DNA of 64,000 nt from an uncultured Bacteroidales bacterium. GTDB lineage: Bacteria > Bacteroidota > Bacteroidia > Bacteroidales > Muribaculaceae. Each line of letters begins with the position of its first letter. The stretch's first letter is position 1. A program made the translations under genes and the position numbers. The stretch lies in contig CACZHT010000010.1 of the NCBI GenBank assembly GCA_902781045.1, positions 1 to 64,000 on the forward strand. Direction: 5' to 3'. Positions 41,476-49,537 of this stretch are shown here, one piece after another. The notes beneath the pieces are model-generated. The model did no database searches and was not told the origin of the DNA. It saw only the letters and a program-made list of their open reading frames with translations.

Positions 41476-42864
41476 ATGGAAAAGCAACAACCCACAGTGA
41501 GTGTCGGCATCATGGCCGATATACTGATTGACATCACCCTGCACGGCAAGTTCAAGATATGGGGTGTCAATAATGGCGTGACCTGGGAGCGTGACGACTG
41601 GAGAGCTTGGGGAGGGCACTTCGGAGTCAATTGGAATAGCCAAGAAAAGGTGCAGTTTGACATTGATGGAATCCAGACCTGGTTCTGGGACGCACTCTAC
41701 TTTGAGCCGATGGATGACAACTGCTCGTTCACGCTGCACGGAGTGACCATCGGTGTGAGCTTTCACTGGCGGCGCAAGGAGGATCAGACCTTCAAAGGTA
41801 CCCTCAAGTTTATTGTCGAAAATGGAAAACTCACGGCCATCAACATTGTGCCCGTCGAGGACTATCTGACCAGCGTCATCAGCAGCGAGATGAGTGCCAA
41901 GGCCTCGCTCGAGCTGCTCAAGGCCCATGCGGTGATCTCGCGCAGCTGGCTGCTGGCGCAGATTCAGCACAAACCCGCCGATTCCTCTAAAGCCGACTCG
42001 GTGATGAGCGACCTGCAGCCCTCGCTGGGCGGCGATGGCGACGAGAACATCCGCTGGTGGGACCGCGACGACCATGTCAACTATGATGTGTGTGCCGATG
42101 ACCACTGCCAGCGCTACCAGGGCATCACACGTGCCTCGACACCGGCAGTAGAGCAAGCGATTGCCCAGACTTGGGGCGAGGTGCTCATGCACGGCGGTCA
42201 GCTGTGCGACGCACGCTTCAGCAAGTCGTGCGGTGGTGTGCTCGAGGAGTTTGAGAACTGCTGGCAGGACCACCATCACGACTATCTGGTGGCACGACGT
42301 GACGGTGAGGACGAGCAGGACTTCCCTGACCTGACGCGCGAGGATAATGCCGCCGAGTGGATCTTGTCCAGCCCTGCAGCTTTCTGCAACACCCATGACC
42401 CTGAGATATTGAGTCAGGTGCTCAACGACTACGACCAGGAGACCACCGACTTCTATCGCTGGCGCATCGAGTACACGCAAGAGCAACTCTCCGACCTCAT
42501 CGCACGTCGCACCGGCGTGGACTATGGCCGCATCCGCGACCTGCAGCCCGTGGCGCGTGGCACCAGCGGTCGCCTCTACAAGATGCGCATCGTGGGCGAG
42601 AAGCGCAGCCAGATCATCGGCAAGGAGCTGGCCATCCGCTATGCCCTGAGCGAGACCGCACTCTACAGTTCGGCCTTTGTGGTCGAGCGTCACGACATCG
42701 GTGCCGACGGCTATCCCGCCAAGTTTGTGCTGCGTGGCGCCGGCTGGGGCCATGGCGTGGGCCTGTGCCAGATTGGAGCCGCCGTGATGGGCGCCAAGGG
42801 CTACGACTACAAGCAAATCCTGCTCCACTACTTCGCCGGAGCACAAATCGAGAAACAATATTAA
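41476..42864 (+). CDS. SpoIID/LytB-domain protein (probable lytic transglycosylase)
   Basis: A 462-residue protein with a SpoIID/LytB fold: VEDYLTSVISSEMSAKASLELLKAHAVISRSWLL (about 132-165, with the probable catalytic Glu in SSEM), RYQGITRASTPAVEQAIAQTWGEVLMHGGQLCDARFSKSCGG, and the C-terminal GAGWGHGVGLCQIGAAVMG. SpoIID of sporulating bacteria cleaves peptide-free glycan strands to anhydro-MurNAc products. No signal peptide or membrane helix is visible from either possible start (41443 or 41476), which is odd for a wall hydrolase. It ends 6 bp before ampG, so the two are co-translated neighbours. Confidence 0.88.
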   Translation: MEKQQPTVSVGIMADILIDITLHGKFKIWGVNNGVTWERDDWRAWGGHFGVNWNSQEKVQFDIDGIQTWFWDALYFEPMDDNCSFTLHGVTIGVSFHWRRKEDQTFKGTLKFIVENGKLTAINIVPVEDYLTSVISSEMSAKASLELLKAHAVISRSWLLAQIQHKPADSSKADSVMSDLQPSLGGDGDENIRWWDRDDHVNYDVCADDHCQRYQGITRASTPAVEQAIAQTWGEVLMHGGQLCDARFSKSCGGVLEEFENCWQDHHHDYLVARRDGEDEQDFPDLTREDNAAEWILSSPAAFCNTHDPEILSQVLNDYDQETTDFYRWRIEYTQEQLSDLIARRTGVDYGRIRDLQPVARGTSGRLYKMRIVGEKRSQIIGKELAIRYALSETALYSSAFVVERHDIGADGYPAKFVLRGAGWGHGVGLCQIGAAVMGAKGYDYKQILLHYFAGAQIEKQY

Positions 42865-42870
42865 AGAATT

Positions 42871-44220
42871 ATGGAAGATAAAAAGACGGTCGCAACAGCG
42901 ACCACAACACGCAATCCGTGGTTGTGGATCCCGACACTCTATTTCGCCGAGGGTATACCTTATTTTATTGTAAACAACATCTCGGTGTTGATGCTGGCCA
43001 AGATGGGCGTTCCCAACGGTGAGATGGCACTTTTCACCAGTCTGCTCTATCTGCCGTGGACCATCAAGCCCTTCTGGAGCCCGTTTGTCGACATCATCAA
43101 GACCAAGCGTTGGTGGGTCATCGCCATGCAGATCATCATGTCTGTGGCATTCGTGCTGCTCACTATGGCTATGCCCAAACCGACGCCCGATGTCATTGCC
43201 AGTGGGCAGACGCCCATCAGCATGTTCTATGTCACGCTGATGCTGTTTGTCATTACGGCTTTTGCCAGTGCCACTCACGACATTGCGGCCGACGGATTCT
43301 ATATGTTGGCATTAACGCAGAAGAATCAGGCAGCCTTTGTGGGCATCCGTTCCACATTCTACCGTCTGTCGTCTATCTTCGGGCAAGGTGTGCTGGTCTA
43401 TATCGCCGGTGCCATCGAGACCAAGTATAGCAACATCCCGCTCTCGTGGCAGGTGACCATGGGCGTGTCGGCGGTCATCTTCTGTGTCGTCACACTCTAC
43501 CACACCTTTGCCATCCCCAAGCCAGCCAGCGACCGCTCGCACATCGCCGACACGCAGGAGACCACTAGTGCGGGGCAGATTATGCGTGAGTTCGGGCAGT
43601 CGTTTGCCACCTTCTTCAAGAAGCCTGGCTTGTGGCTGGCCATCGCGTTCATGTTGCTCTACCGTCTGCCCGAGGCGTTCCTCATCAAGATGTGTACCCC
43701 ATTTCTGGTGGCCGGTCGCGAGGTGGGTGGCCTGGGCTTGTCGACCGAGAATGTCGGTTTGGCCTACGGCACCATCGGTGTGCTGTTCCTCACCATTGGC
43801 GGCATCTTGGGCGGCATCTATGCTTCTAAAGTCGGTCTGAAAAAGTCGCTCTGGGTGATGGCGGCGTGCATGACACTGCCGTGCCTCACCTTCTGTTATC
43901 TGGCCGAGTTGCTGCCCACCAATCTGGTGAGCATCAGCACAGCCATTGCCATTGAGCAGTTTGGCTACGGATTTGGCTTCACGGCCTATATGCTCTATAT
44001 GATTTATTTCAGCGAAGGCGAGTTCAAGACTTCGCACTATGCCATCTGCACCGCATTCATGGCATTGAGCATGATGATTCCAGGCATGTTTGCCGGCTAC
44101 ATCCAGGAGGCTCTGGGCTATGCCAATTTCTTCTGGATGGTGATTGCCTGTTGTGTCGCAACGCTGGTAGTGACCTATTTTGCCGACCGCAAGATTGATC
44201 CCGACTATGGGCACAAGTGA
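42871..44220 (+). CDS. ampG: AmpG-like muropeptide permease (MFS)
   Basis: A 449-residue inner-membrane transporter with about 12 helices, matching AmpG of Bacteroidetes: NPWLWIPTLYFAEGIPYFIVNNISVLMLAKMGV, LYLPWTIKPFWSPFVD, ASATHDIAADGFYMLAL, and LYRLPEAFLIKMCTPF. AmpG imports GlcNAc-anhydro-MurNAc (peptides) into the cytoplasm. It is preceded by SpoIID (6 bp) and followed 20 bp later by the ORF6N gene, all on one strand. Whether this protein prefers peptide-free sugars, as context suggests, is not visible from sequence. Confidence 0.88.
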   Translation: MEDKKTVATATTTRNPWLWIPTLYFAEGIPYFIVNNISVLMLAKMGVPNGEMALFTSLLYLPWTIKPFWSPFVDIIKTKRWWVIAMQIIMSVAFVLLTMAMPKPTPDVIASGQTPISMFYVTLMLFVITAFASATHDIAADGFYMLALTQKNQAAFVGIRSTFYRLSSIFGQGVLVYIAGAIETKYSNIPLSWQVTMGVSAVIFCVVTLYHTFAIPKPASDRSHIADTQETTSAGQIMREFGQSFATFFKKPGLWLAIAFMLLYRLPEAFLIKMCTPFLVAGREVGGLGLSTENVGLAYGTIGVLFLTIGGILGGIYASKVGLKKSLWVMAACMTLPCLTFCYLAELLPTNLVSISTAIAIEQFGYGFGFTAYMLYMIYFSEGEFKTSHYAICTAFMALSMMIPGMFAGYIQEALGYANFFWMVIACCVATLVVTYFADRKIDPDYGHK

Positions 44221-44240
44221 TTGCCAAACATCCTTATAAT

Positions 44241-44804
44241 ATGAATGATATAGTTAAATTTGAGGCCGTGCAGAACAAAATCATTGTACTGCGAGGTCAG
44301 GAGGTGATTTTGGACTTTGCCGTGGCAGAGTTGTACGGTGTGGAGACCAAGCGAGTTAATGAGGCAGTCAAGAATAACCCGGAAAAGTTTCCCGAAGGTT
44401 ATGTTATTGAATTGGATAAAGACGAAGCAGCATTTCTAAGGTCGAAAATTTCGACCTTAGAAATAGGTGCGGGCAAGGGTAAATATTCTAAATACAACTA
44501 CAAGGCTTTCACCGAGAAGGGGTTGTATATGCTTGCCACCATTCTGAAAGGGGAGCGTGCCGTGCAGACAACCATCGCCATCATAGAGGCGTTTTCCAAG
44601 TTGCGCGAGTTGTCTCGGGCCATCAGTCGAATGTCGCAAAGTTCTAATGCTAAGGAGCAGAAGTCATTGATGCAGAAGAGCGGTGAGATTGTCGATGACC
44701 TCTTTGGCGACGAGTTGCAGACAACCGATACGGAAACAGAGTTTGAACTGAATTTTGCCGTACTTAAGTTGAAGCATAAAGTGAAACGTAAGAAATCGGA
44801 GTAA
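44241..44804 (+). CDS. ORF6N-domain protein
   Basis: A 187-residue protein with an N-terminal ORF6N (KilA-N-like) DNA-binding domain (about 5-95: IIVLRGQEVILDFAVAELYGVETKRVNEAVKNN, FPEGYVIELDKDE, YNYKAFTEKGLYMLATIL) and a helical basic C-terminus (LKLKHKVKRKKSE). Such domains occur in phage antirepressors and in many Bacteroidetes chromosomal genes of unknown role. The gene is clearly more AT-rich than its neighbours, suggesting recent arrival. It is wedged into the recycling operon 20 bp after ampG and 3 bp before the zeta-like gene, so it might regulate or neutralise that kinase. ATG 44241 is used; a GTG at 44217 would overlap the ampG stop. Confidence 0.82.
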   Translation: MNDIVKFEAVQNKIIVLRGQEVILDFAVAELYGVETKRVNEAVKNNPEKFPEGYVIELDKDEAAFLRSKISTLEIGAGKGKYSKYNYKAFTEKGLYMLATILKGERAVQTTIAIIEAFSKLRELSRAISRMSQSSNAKEQKSLMQKSGEIVDDLFGDELQTTDTETEFELNFAVLKLKHKVKRKKSE

Positions 44805-44807
44805 AGC

Positions 44808-45359
44808 ATGGTAGGCAAGCGGCTATATATCATTGCCGGGTGCAATGGCGCGGGCAAGACCACAGCGGCACGGCAGTCGCTGCTCGAGGCGTTGCAATGC
44901 CGGCACTGGGTGAGTGACGACGACATCGCCTACAGTCTGTCGCCGCAAGCCCCCGAACGGGTCTTTGTGCGGGCCGGCAGGCTGATGCTCGAGCGCATTG
45001 ACTGGCTACTCGGCCAGGGCGAGACGTTTGCCCTCGAGACCACTCTGGCGCCGCGATGCTTTAGCCGAACGGTGCTGCAGGCGCGGCAGCAGGGCTACGA
45101 CGTGAGCCTGTTGTTCTTCCACCTGCCTTCGCCTGAGGCGGCACTTGGCCGCGTGGCTAGCCGTGTGAGTCAGGGTGGACGGTATGTGCCCGATGATGTC
45201 GTTGTTCGGCACTATCATGCCGGACTGCACAACCTGCGACAGCTCTATCTGCCTCTGGTCGACCATTGGCGCATCTTTTGCAACGATGGTGACAATCACC
45301 GGCTCGTGGCCATGGGGCAGCGAGGCGAAACATTTGATTTAAACAAATTAGCGATATGA
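44808..45359 (+). CDS. Zeta-toxin-like P-loop kinase
   Basis: A 183-residue P-loop protein of the zeta-toxin/UDP-amino-sugar-kinase type. Walker A is AGCNGAGKTTAARQSL (residues 10-25). A DDDIAYSLSPQAPERVFVRAGRLMLERI region, a TFALETTLAPR stretch typical of zeta family proteins, and basic residues in GRVASRVSQGGRYVPDDVVVRHY (lid Arg) follow. Characterised zeta/PezT toxins phosphorylate UDP-GlcNAc and block wall synthesis; many chromosomal relatives are uncharacterised. Codon and base usage match the native neighbours. It is tightly placed: 3 bp after the ORF6N stop, with its TGA overlapping the namZ ATG (45356-45359). A role in amino-sugar metabolism rather than toxicity is a real possibility. 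Confidence 0.85.
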   Translation: MVGKRLYIIAGCNGAGKTTAARQSLLEALQCRHWVSDDDIAYSLSPQAPERVFVRAGRLMLERIDWLLGQGETFALETTLAPRCFSRTVLQARQQGYDVSLLFFHLPSPEAALGRVASRVSQGGRYVPDDVVVRHYHAGLHNLRQLYLPLVDHWRIFCNDGDNHRLVAMGQRGETFDLNKLAI

Positions 45360-46594
45360 AACGAAACATTCTAGCAATCGTTGTGGGGCTGGTGTTCAGC
45401 CTGGCGATGGGTGCCGTGGTCAAGCCCGGCATCGAGGTGCTGCGCGACGGCGGCTTCAAGCAGCTGCAAGGCAAGCGCGTGGGGCTGGTGACCAATCCCA
45501 GCGGCATCGACAACAATCTCAAGAGTACGGTCGACATCCTCAATGAGGCACCGGGTGTGCGGTTGGTGGCCCTTTTTGGGCCTGAGCACGGTGTGCGCGG
45601 CAATGCCCATGCCGGCGATGCCGTGGGTGACGAGGTCGACCCCAAGACGGGCGTAAAGATGTACTCGCTCTATGGCAAGACCCACAAGCCCACTGCCGAG
45701 ATGTTGCGTAACATCGACGTGCTGGTCTACGACATCCAGGACATTGGCTGTCGCAGCTACACCTTCTATGCCACCATGGGTGTGTGCATGGAGGCTTGTG
45801 CCGAGCAGGGCAAGGAGTTTATGGTGCTCGACCGGCCCAATCCGCTGGGTGGCAACAAGGTGGAGGGCAACCTGGTTGAGGACGGCTACTTCTCGTTTGT
45901 GAGCAAGTATGCCATCCCCTACCTCTACGGCCTCACGCCCGGCGAGCTGGCCCGCTTCCTCAATGGCGAACACATGATCAAGGGTACGGCCAAACTCACT
46001 GTAATCCCCATGGAGGGCTGGACTCGTGACATGAAGTTTCGCGACACGGGCATGCCCTGGGTGGCTCCGTCGCCACAGATTCCCGCTCCCGAGAATGCTT
46101 TCTTCTATCCCGTGAGCGGCATCTTGGGCGAACTCTACATCTTCAAGACCGGAATCGGCTACACGTTGCCCTTTGAGTGCTTTGCCGCCTCGTGGATTGA
46201 TGCCGACGCGTTGGCCGAGCGCATGAACGCCCTCAACCTGCCTGGCATGCAGTTCCGTCCCATCAACTACAAGCCGTTCTTTGCGCTGGGTGTGGCGGTC
46301 GACCAGTCGCTGCAGGAGGTGCACGGAGTGCAAACCTACATCACCGACTTGGACAAGGCCAATCTGGTGATGACGCAGTTCTACTTCCTGCAGGTCATCC
46401 ACGAAATGTATCCCGACAAGCAGTTGTTTGAGCAGAACACCAAGCGCTACAACATGTTCGACAAGGTGTGCGGCACCAAGGAGATTCGCGAGCGCTTCTG
46501 CAAGCGTTATCAGGTGGCCGACATTATCGACTATTTCAATAAGGACACCGAGGCCTTCAAGCAGCGTTCGGCCAAGTACTATCTGTATAACTAG
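45356..46594 (+). CDS. namZ: Exo-beta-N-acetylmuramidase NamZ (DUF1343, GH171)
   Basis: A 412-residue exported protein (signal peptide about 1-20, VFSLAMGA). The DUF1343 signatures are RVGLVTNPSGID, the active-site FGPEHGVRG (Glu77), DIQDIGCRSYTFYATM, DRPNPLGG and GYFSFVSKYAIPYLYGLTPGELA. Bacillus NamZ releases MurNAc from the non-reducing end of peptide-free peptidoglycan fragments and works with an amidase and NagZ. That fits the amidase, MurK and MurQ genes around it. Its ATG overlaps the zeta-like gene stop, so translation is likely coupled. It is followed 65 bp later by the D-lactate dehydrogenase gene. Confidence 0.9.
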   Translation: MKRNILAIVVGLVFSLAMGAVVKPGIEVLRDGGFKQLQGKRVGLVTNPSGIDNNLKSTVDILNEAPGVRLVALFGPEHGVRGNAHAGDAVGDEVDPKTGVKMYSLYGKTHKPTAEMLRNIDVLVYDIQDIGCRSYTFYATMGVCMEACAEQGKEFMVLDRPNPLGGNKVEGNLVEDGYFSFVSKYAIPYLYGLTPGELARFLNGEHMIKGTAKLTVIPMEGWTRDMKFRDTGMPWVAPSPQIPAPENAFFYPVSGILGELYIFKTGIGYTLPFECFAASWIDADALAERMNALNLPGMQFRPINYKPFFALGVAVDQSLQEVHGVQTYITDLDKANLVMTQFYFLQVIHEMYPDKQLFEQNTKRYNMFDKVCGTKEIRERFCKRYQVADIIDYFNKDTEAFKQRSAKYYLYN

Positions 46595-46650
46595 ACTAGA
46601 AACTCAAGATTATCCAGAGCATCTTGAATATCTAGAGTTGCTAGACTATC
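46592..46650. repeat. CTAGA-type intergenic repeat (copy 3)
   Basis: Contains TCAAGAT paired with ATCTTGA and outer CTAGA/TCTAG motifs between namZ and the dehydrogenase gene. It resembles the elements at 38778 and 40312. Confidence 0.55.
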
Positions 46651-46659
46651 AAGGGAACT

Positions 46660-49467
46660 ATGAAACAAGAGTATAAACAATATGTGCAGCGCATCGCCGA
46701 GTTTGTCGACCGCGACCGCATCTACACCGACGACCTGCGCTGCCTGGCCTGGGGAACGGATGCGGGCTTCTATCGCCACTTGCCGCAGGTGGTGGTGCGC
46801 AGCTGCGACGAGCAGGAGGTGAGTCGCTTGCTGGCCATCGCTCATGAGATGTGCCTGCCTGTCACCTTCAGGGCGGCAGGCACTAGTCTGAGCGGGCAGA
46901 CGGTGACCGACTCGATACTCATTGTCGCCGGCAAGCACTGGGAGCGTTACAGCATCTCGGATGATGCCTCGACCATCACTCTCCAGCCTGGGCTGGTGGG
47001 GGCTAAGGTTGACCAAATTCTGGCCCCGCTGGGACGCACGTTTACTCCCGACCCGGCCTCGAAAGGCTCGGCCATGGTGGGAGGCATCGTCATGAACAAT
47101 GCCTCGGGAATGAGTTGCGGCACGCATGCCAACAGCGACCGTGTCCTGCGCTCGATGCGCATCGTTCTGGCCGACGGCACGGTGCTCGACACGGGCGACG
47201 AGGGCAGCCGTGAGCAGTTCAGACTGTCGCATCCCGACTTCATCCGAGCCATCGAGCAACTGCGTGACCGGGTGATGGCCGACGCCGAACTGGTCGAGCG
47301 CATCCAGCGCAAATATGCCATCAAGAATGTCACGGGACTGAACATCGCCCCCTTTGTGCGCTTTACCGACCCGTTCGATATCATCACCCACCTGATGGTG
47401 GGCAGCGAGGGCACGCTGGGCTTTGCCAGCCAGTTCACCATGGCCACTGGGCACTTGTCGCCCTGCCGTGCCAGCGCGATGCTCTATTTCGAGCAGATGC
47501 GCACGGCATGCGAGGCTGTGGTGGCGATGAAACAGGGACCCGTTCACTGTGCCGAGTTGCTCGACGCTGTGTCGCTGGCCAGTGTCAACGATCCCACCGG
47601 TGAGGGACTGACGGCAGTGTTGGTGCAGACCTTTGCCGACTCGCCGGCCGAACTGGACCAAAACATATCTGAAATCAACCGCATCCTGGAGCCTTACCCC
47701 CTATATGTGCCAGCGCGGTTCACAAGCGACCCCAAGGAGTATGGCAAGTATTGGGCCATCCGTTCGGGCATTTTCCCCAGTGTTGGGGGGATGCGTCCGC
47801 TGGGCACCACGGTCATCATCGAGGACGTGGCCTTCCACATCGAGGACTTGCCAGATGCCACGGTTGACCTGGCTCAAATGCTCAAGGACAACGGATATGA
47901 GGGCAGCTGCATCTATGGCCACGCTTTGGAGGGCAACTACCACTTTGTTATCTCGCAGTCGTTTGACACTCCCGCCGAAGTCGCGCGCTATCGCAACCTC
48001 ATGGAGCAGGTGGTGCGGCTTGTGGTCGACAAATATGACGGCTCGCTCAAGGCCGAACATGGCACGGGGCGCAACATGGCACCGTTTGTGCGCAAGGAAT
48101 GGGGCGACAAGGCCTACGACATCATGCGCGAGGTCAAGCGCATCTTTGACCCTCGGGGCATACTCAATCCAGGGGTCATCTTCAACGAGGATCCAGAGAG
48201 CTTCACACGCGACATCAAGCCCATGCCGCTCACCGATGAACATGTGGACCGCTGCATCGAGTGCGGATTTTGCGAGGTCAATTGCGTGAGTCACGGCATG
48301 ACCCTGTCGAGCCGCCAGCGAGTGATTGTTCAGCGCGAGATAGCACGTCTGCGTGTTGCAGGCGATGACCCGAAGCGCCTGTCCAGGCTAGAGCGGCAAT
48401 ATCGCTACTATGGCGAGCAGACGTGTGCCGCCGACGGATTGTGCAGCACATCGTGTCCCATGAAGATTAATGTGGGGCATCTGACGCACGACCTGCGCAA
48501 TGCCAAGCATGGCCCAGGCACCATGGCTCATGGTATTGGGGCGTTCTGCGCCGACCATTTTGCCGGTGTCAAGGCCGGAGTGCGCTCGCTGCTCTATGTG
48601 GCCGATGCCGCTCACTGCGTGCTGGGCGACAAGGGCGTGACAACGATGGGCAAAGCCCTTCACGGCATCGGCTTGCCCCTGTGGACACCCTCATTGCCCA
48701 AACCGAGAAAGGGGGCGAGAAATCAAGAGCAAGGCGCTAGCTCCCGTCATGAGAACATCGGTGATGCCGAGGTTAAAAAAGTGGTCTATTTCCCCAGCTG
48801 TCTCAACCAGACGATGGGGCGTGGCCAGGGCGTCAAGACCGATCTCGTCGACACGGTGGTCAATTTCTTGCAACGCGCTGGATGGGAGGTCATCTTCCCC
48901 AAGGGCATGAAGAACTTGTGTTGTGGCATGATTTGGGAGAGCAAGGGCATGCCCGATGTGGCCGACCGAAAACTCTGGGATCTTGAGGCTGCACTGTTTG
49001 AGGCTTCAGAGGGAGGGCTGTGGCCAGTTGTGTGCGACCAGAGTCCGTGCCTGCACCGCATGCGAGAACACATGAAGCCAATCAAGCCATTAGAATTGAT
49101 GGAGTTTGTACACGATTATGTGGCCGGCTCACTCACGTTCCATCGCACAGACGAGCCGGTGATGCTTCACCTGACTTGCTCGACACGTCTGATGGGCATC
49201 GACGGCAAGGTGCTCGACCTGGCGCGGCGGTGTTCGACCCATGTGATTGTCCCCGAGGGGGTTGGGTGCTGCGGCTTTGCCGGCGACAAGGGCTTCTCGC
49301 ATCCCGAACTCAATGCATACGGCCTGCGGCGACTGCGTCAGGCGGTTGAGGAGTCGGGGGCACGGCGCGGCTTCAGCAACAGTCGCACTTGCGAGATTGG
49401 CCTGACAACTCACAGTGGCATCCCCTACCAGTCGCTCATCTACCTCATCGACGAGGCGACAAGATAG
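46660..49467 (+). CDS. FAD- and Fe-S-containing D-lactate dehydrogenase family protein
   Basis: A 935-residue cytoplasmic or membrane-associated enzyme. The FAD_binding_4 domain (about 40-180) holds VTFRAAGTSLSGQTVTDSILI and GSAMVGGIVMNNASGM. The FAD-oxidase C-terminal domain (about 200-490) holds HLMVGSEGTLGF and KAEHGTGRNMAPF. Two Cys clusters (CIECGFCEVNC and CAADGLCSTSC, about 528-605) bind Fe-S. CCG-type domains follow (NLCCGMIW, LTCSTRLMG, GVGCCGFAGDKGF). This architecture is that of Dld-II/GlcD-like D-2-hydroxyacid dehydrogenases feeding electrons to the quinone pool. MurQ produces D-lactate, which makes D-lactate the natural substrate here. A short low-complexity linker (ARNQEQGASSRHENIGDAE) joins the halves. 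Confidence 0.88.
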   Translation: MKQEYKQYVQRIAEFVDRDRIYTDDLRCLAWGTDAGFYRHLPQVVVRSCDEQEVSRLLAIAHEMCLPVTFRAAGTSLSGQTVTDSILIVAGKHWERYSISDDASTITLQPGLVGAKVDQILAPLGRTFTPDPASKGSAMVGGIVMNNASGMSCGTHANSDRVLRSMRIVLADGTVLDTGDEGSREQFRLSHPDFIRAIEQLRDRVMADAELVERIQRKYAIKNVTGLNIAPFVRFTDPFDIITHLMVGSEGTLGFASQFTMATGHLSPCRASAMLYFEQMRTACEAVVAMKQGPVHCAELLDAVSLASVNDPTGEGLTAVLVQTFADSPAELDQNISEINRILEPYPLYVPARFTSDPKEYGKYWAIRSGIFPSVGGMRPLGTTVIIEDVAFHIEDLPDATVDLAQMLKDNGYEGSCIYGHALEGNYHFVISQSFDTPAEVARYRNLMEQVVRLVVDKYDGSLKAEHGTGRNMAPFVRKEWGDKAYDIMREVKRIFDPRGILNPGVIFNEDPESFTRDIKPMPLTDEHVDRCIECGFCEVNCVSHGMTLSSRQRVIVQREIARLRVAGDDPKRLSRLERQYRYYGEQTCAADGLCSTSCPMKINVGHLTHDLRNAKHGPGTMAHGIGAFCADHFAGVKAGVRSLLYVADAAHCVLGDKGVTTMGKALHGIGLPLWTPSLPKPRKGARNQEQGASSRHENIGDAEVKKVVYFPSCLNQTMGRGQGVKTDLVDTVVNFLQRAGWEVIFPKGMKNLCCGMIWESKGMPDVADRKLWDLEAALFEASEGGLWPVVCDQSPCLHRMREHMKPIKPLELMEFVHDYVAGSLTFHRTDEPVMLHLTCSTRLMGIDGKVLDLARRCSTHVIVPEGVGCCGFAGDKGFSHPELNAYGLRRLRQAVEESGARRGFSNSRTCEIGLTTHSGIPYQSLIYLIDEATR

Positions 49468-49504
49468 TTAAAAATTAAATAGTGGTTATCCGTTCCGTCA
49501 TGTG

Positions 49505-49523
49505 TTCCGAGACTGTCTCGGAA
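49505..49523. promoter_or_regulatory. Perfect 9-bp inverted repeat upstream of murT
   Basis: TTCCGAGAC T GTCTCGGAA, arms perfect with a one-base centre, 15 bp before the murT start. A close variant lies before murK (50744-50764). It is either an operator or a small hairpin. Confidence 0.6.
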
Positions 49524-49537
49524 AAACCAAAGGATTA

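Noticed and set aside
41461..43278. Long open frame (605 codons) antisense to the SpoIID and ampG genes
   Set aside because: It lies opposite two well-conserved genes. Its translation is rich in His, Gln and Val with no domain, signal or membrane pattern. GC-rich coding DNA readily leaves such frames open.
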